Source: a virus. From it: a stretch of 32,073 bases of DNA. The first letter of the stretch is position 1. Each line of letters begins with the position of its first letter. The stretch lies in IMG/VR virus record IMGVR_UViG_3300023210_000131, positions 1 to 32,073 of that record, one strand, 5' to 3'. Shown here one piece after another: positions 30,127 to 32,073 of the stretch. The position numbers and the translations under genes were made by a program. The notes beneath the pieces were generated by a model. It saw only the letters and a program-made list of their open reading frames with translations. It was not told the DNA's origin and ran no database searches.

Positions 30127-30577
30127 AACAAATAAATTTGAAAAAGCGTTTGTATTATTTTTAAACACTTTTGATAATTGGAAGTTGGAATGGGTTGGAG
30201 ATAAAAACCTTTGCTATGATGCAGCAGGATACACTCCAAAAAGAAACAAATGCGTTGTAGAAATGAAGTTTAGAAAAAAACACTACGAAACTAAAATGCT
30301 TGAAAAGAAAAAATATGATGCATTAATGTCTTTACCAAAAGATGTTGTAAAAATATATTTTGTATCAGACCCCAAAGGAAGCTATTGGTTTTGGTTAGAT
30401 AAATTAGAAGAACTTGATATTATAACTAAAAATTGTCCTACACAAACTTTTTGGAATGGAAATAAAATAAAAAAAGAAGTTTACCTATTACCTGAATCAG
30501 AAGCTAGTATAGTTGATGTTACGAGCAAAAGTAAAAAAGGTGTTTGGGATGATTATCTTGAAAAGCATAAAAAATAG
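30101..30577 (+). CDS. second PD-(D/E)XK nuclease-like protein
   Basis: A 158-residue protein. LCYDAAGYTPKRNKCVVEMK (about 37-56), with D40 and E54-x-K56, has the D...ExK spacing of PD-(D/E)XK nucleases. KKKYDALMSLPK follows, as in several small resolvase-type enzymes. Starts at 30101 and 30110 are both possible; I keep the first, which overlaps the preceding gene by 26 bases. Holliday junction resolution or end processing is likely. Confidence 0.6.
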   Translation: MTYMNQITKTNKFEKAFVLFLNTFDNWKLEWVGDKNLCYDAAGYTPKRNKCVVEMKFRKKHYETKMLEKKKYDALMSLPKDVVKIYFVSDPKGSYWFWLDKLEELDIITKNCPTQTFWNGNKIKKEVYLLPESEASIVDVTSKSKKGVWDDYLEKHKK

Positions 30578-30589
30578 TTATTAAAAATA

Positions 30590-30620
30590 TTGTATAAGTT
30601 AATATAAAAACTTACCTTTA
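30590..30620 (+). promoter_or_regulatory. Bacteroidota-type promoter before 30650
   Basis: TTG at 30590-30592, a 20-nt spacer, then TACCTTTA at 30613-30620. It is a close match to the Bacteroidota promoter and has the same spacing as at 7356-7386. The leader TTAATTTTAAAAGACAAAT (30628-30646) and the ATG at 30650 follow. It probably drives the long operon that runs across the join to terL. Confidence 0.65.
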
Positions 30621-30649
30621 AGGATTATTAATTTTAAAAGACAAATATT

Positions 30650-30826
30650 ATGAATGAAAATGTCATTACGATTTACGAGAAAGAGTTGAAAGATGCAATG
30701 TGGGATTTAGATTACCATACGCAGAAATTAGAGAAAGCACAAGTTTTAATTGACTTGTTTAGCAAGAAGCTAGAAGTGATTAGAGCAGAAGCAGAACTTT
30801 TAGAAGACTACACAGATGTTCGCTAA
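30650..30826 (+). CDS. small coiled-coil protein (58 aa)
   Basis: A 58-residue helical ORF (YEKELKDAMWDLDYHTQKLE, then KKLEVIRAEAELLEDY). It overlaps the next gene by 11 bases and starts behind a promoter and conserved leader. Unknown function. Confidence 0.65.
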   Translation: MNENVITIYEKELKDAMWDLDYHTQKLEKAQVLIDLFSKKLEVIRAEAELLEDYTDVR

Positions 30827-31115
30827 AATTGACTTATTAAAAGATATGGAGTACTTGACAGATATTGATATGTTGAGTACTCTTATTCTTGACCAATGTA
30901 AGAAAAAGGAAACTCCTACCTTAACAGAAATGTCAAAAGCAATAGCGAGAATTTTTTTTTATGTAAATAGTTTACAGGTCGATAGGAAAATGTATGATAA
31001 AGCAATGAGCCAATATAGAGAAGATAGGAATAGAGCTATATTGAGAGCAAGGAAAGCAGAAGAAGAATTAGAATCTGTTAAGAAAGAATTAGTAAAATTT
31101 AAAAAAGTATTTTAA
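30816..31115 (+). CDS. coiled-coil hypothetical protein (99 aa)
   Basis: A 99-residue helical protein: YLTDIDMLSTLILDQCKKKE near the start, then a long coiled coil (NRAILRARKAEEELESVKKE, 70-89). It overlaps the upstream coiled-coil gene, so the two might interact. Function unknown. Confidence 0.65.
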   Translation: MFAKIDLLKDMEYLTDIDMLSTLILDQCKKKETPTLTEMSKAIARIFFYVNSLQVDRKMYDKAMSQYREDRNRAILRARKAEEELESVKKELVKFKKVF

Positions 31116-31134
31116 TTTAAAAGATAAAATTATG
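31114..31134 (+). promoter_or_regulatory. conserved AAAAGAC-like leader motif
   Basis: AATTTAAAAGATAAAATTATG ends in the start codon at 31132. It is the most divergent copy, with T instead of C after AAAAGA. Confidence 0.45.
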
Positions 31135-31269
31135 AATGATGATTATTTGAATTACGGAAACCCTGCATACGAAGACGATAAAGAATTTGAATGCACAGAA
31201 TGTGGCACACCTGTTGAGAGAGAGGGTAGTGTTTGTAGTGGAACTTGTTTTGAAGCATCAATGTTATGA
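31132..31269 (+). CDS. small zinc-ribbon-like protein (45 aa)
   Basis: A 45-residue acidic ORF with C-x2-C (FECTECGTP, C21 and C24) and C-x3-C (VCSGTCFE, C35 and C39), the layout of a small zinc ribbon. The stop overlaps the next ATG by 4 bases. Probably a regulatory or nucleic-acid-binding peptide. Confidence 0.65.
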   Translation: MNDDYLNYGNPAYEDDKEFECTECGTPVEREGSVCSGTCFEASML

Positions 31270-31466
31270 GTATAAAGCAATTAGCAGATTATTGCTTGGG
31301 AATGATACAAGAGTTTCCTGCATTAGAAAACGAGATAAAAGATTTGTTTCAATTAGCACTAGATGAAATTGAGCAAGGAGAATCATCGCCACACGAATGC
31401 CAAATGTGTTATATGTCGATTGAAGGAGAAATACAAGAATATTTAAAATTTAAAGACAATGAGTAA
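31266..31466 (+). CDS. small hypothetical protein (66 aa)
   Basis: A 66-residue acidic helical protein (LADYCLGMIQEFPALENEIK, then LFQLALDEIEQGESSPHECQ). Single ECQMC motif near residue 45. It overlaps the nuclease start at 31459 by 8 bases. Unknown function. Confidence 0.6.
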   Translation: MSIKQLADYCLGMIQEFPALENEIKDLFQLALDEIEQGESSPHECQMCYMSIEGEIQEYLKFKDNE

Positions 31467-32073
31467 AATTAAATTATTAGACGGTATAGAATACCAAAAA
31501 GATGAGTTGCTTAAAAAAATGTATGATGACAATTTCTATTACGGAGAACTTAATGAATTAGCATTAAGCAGTAGTAGTATTAAGTTGCTTGTAGATAGTC
31601 CAAAGAAATATTACTATGTAAATAAATATGGTAATAAAGAATCTCAACCATTAAGAGACGGAACCTTATTACACACATTAATTTTAGAGCCAGATAAATT
31701 TGAGCAATTTCATTTTGTAGATGTATTGAGTAAAAACTCAAAAGCATACAAAGAAGCAAAGGCAGAGTTTGGTACAGTTTACACAAAGAAAGAAAGGAAC
31801 GATGCAGAGAGAGTAGCAGATGCAGTTTTTAAGAATGAAAAAGCAATGCAAATGTTAACAGATTGCGAATTTGAAGTTCCTGTTATTGGAAATGTTATGG
31901 GTATGCCATTTCGTGGTAAAGCTGATATATTAGGTGAGAATAGAATCTGCGATATTAAGACAACAAGTGATATAAAATCATTTCCTTATAGTGCAAAGAA
32001 GTACGGATATGATGTTCAAGTGTTTTTGTATTGTAATTTATTTAATAAGCATTATTCAGATTTCCAATTTCTA
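31459..32073 (+). CDS. RecE-like PD-(D/E)XK nuclease, N-terminal part (continues at 1)
   Basis: This is the start of the 258-residue nuclease whose end lies at 1-318; it runs off the window's right edge without a stop. Residues 1-153 lie before the overlap. They include ELALSSSSIKLLVDSPKKYY (34-53), GTLLHTLILEPDKF and GNVMGMPFRGKADI, all typical of the exodeoxyribonuclease VIII-like (DUF3799) group. In this copy the residue equivalent to D196 reads Asn because of A32044, a real variant or an assembly error. Confidence 0.8.
   Translation, partial: MSKIKLLDGIEYQKDELLKKMYDDNFYYGELNELALSSSSIKLLVDSPKKYYYVNKYGNKESQPLRDGTLLHTLILEPDKFEQFHFVDVLSKNSKAYKEAKAEFGTVYTKKERNDAERVADAVFKNEKAMQMLTDCEFEVPVIGNVMGMPFRGKADILGENRICDIKTTSDIKSFPYSAKKYGYDVQVFLYCNLFNKHYSDFQFL
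31918..32073. repeat. terminal overlap repeat, right copy
   Basis: The right-hand copy of bases 1-156, differing at 32044 (A for G) and 32064 (C for T). The first change would alter D to N at residue 196 of the nuclease; the second is silent (TTC for TTT). Confidence 0.9.

Noticed and set aside
1-32073. Integrase, CI-like repressor, tRNA genes, CRISPR arrays and insertion sequences
   Set aside because: Searched by eye on both strands for typical motifs and repeats, with none found. A tRNA could be missed without a structure search.

Overview
The window is one complete genome of a tailed phage, written out slightly longer than one turn. Bases 1-156 reappear at 31918-32073 with only two mismatches, and one nuclease gene runs in frame across that join, so the molecule is circular or circularly permuted with a unit length of 31917 bp. 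All genes lie on the + strand and are tightly packed, mostly with ATGA or TAATG overlaps. The DNA is AT-rich. Promoter-like sites follow the Bacteroidota pattern (TTG, about 20 nt, TAnnTTTR), and classical Shine-Dalgarno sites are absent. Many small proteins look like those of flavobacterial phages; that resemblance is from memory, not from a search. A Bacteroidota host, probably a flavobacterium, is therefore likely. There is no integrase, repressor, tRNA or DNA polymerase, and no tail sheath protein, which suggests a strictly lytic, siphovirus-like phage with a long flexible tail.

Layout around the circle. (a) 26069-31466 is the early DNA-metabolism region: NinG, a putative annealing protein, a protein with an SSB-like tail, a DnaB-type helicase, a sigma-like factor, two PD-(D/E)XK nucleases and many small proteins. 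It has three promoter-like sites and two strong terminators. (b) 31459 across the join to 7338 is one overlapping operon: RecE-like PD-(D/E)XK nuclease, DnaA-domain-IV-like HTH protein, ParB-like protein, DpdA-like transglycosylase, HRH-motif protein, GT4 glycosyltransferase, unknown protein, QueD, QueE, phosphoribosyltransferase-FolE fusion, then TerS and TerL. (c) 7415-9404 holds ten small accessory genes of unknown function behind their own promoter. (d) 9439-16649 is the tail module: G/GT chaperones with a likely frameshift, tail completion proteins, tail-tip proteins and tape measure. (e) 16684-18993 is the head module: XkdF-like protease, scaffold and capsid. (f) 19052-19591 is the tail tube. 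(g) 19688-22538 holds the portal and connector. (h) 22542-25892 holds receptor-binding or appendage proteins and lysis genes (holins and amidase).

The most interesting system is region (b). FolE, QueD and QueE make 7-carboxy-7-deazaguanine from GTP, and DpdA-type enzymes place such bases in DNA. No QueC is encoded, so the phage's own pathway stops at the carboxy base unless the host supplies QueC. The cluster also holds a GT4 glycosyltransferase, a protein with an HRH motif and one unknown protein, which are candidates for a further, possibly undescribed, modification of phage DNA. The FolE fusion to a phosphoribosyltransferase-like domain and the direct translational linkage to the terminase genes are further unusual points.
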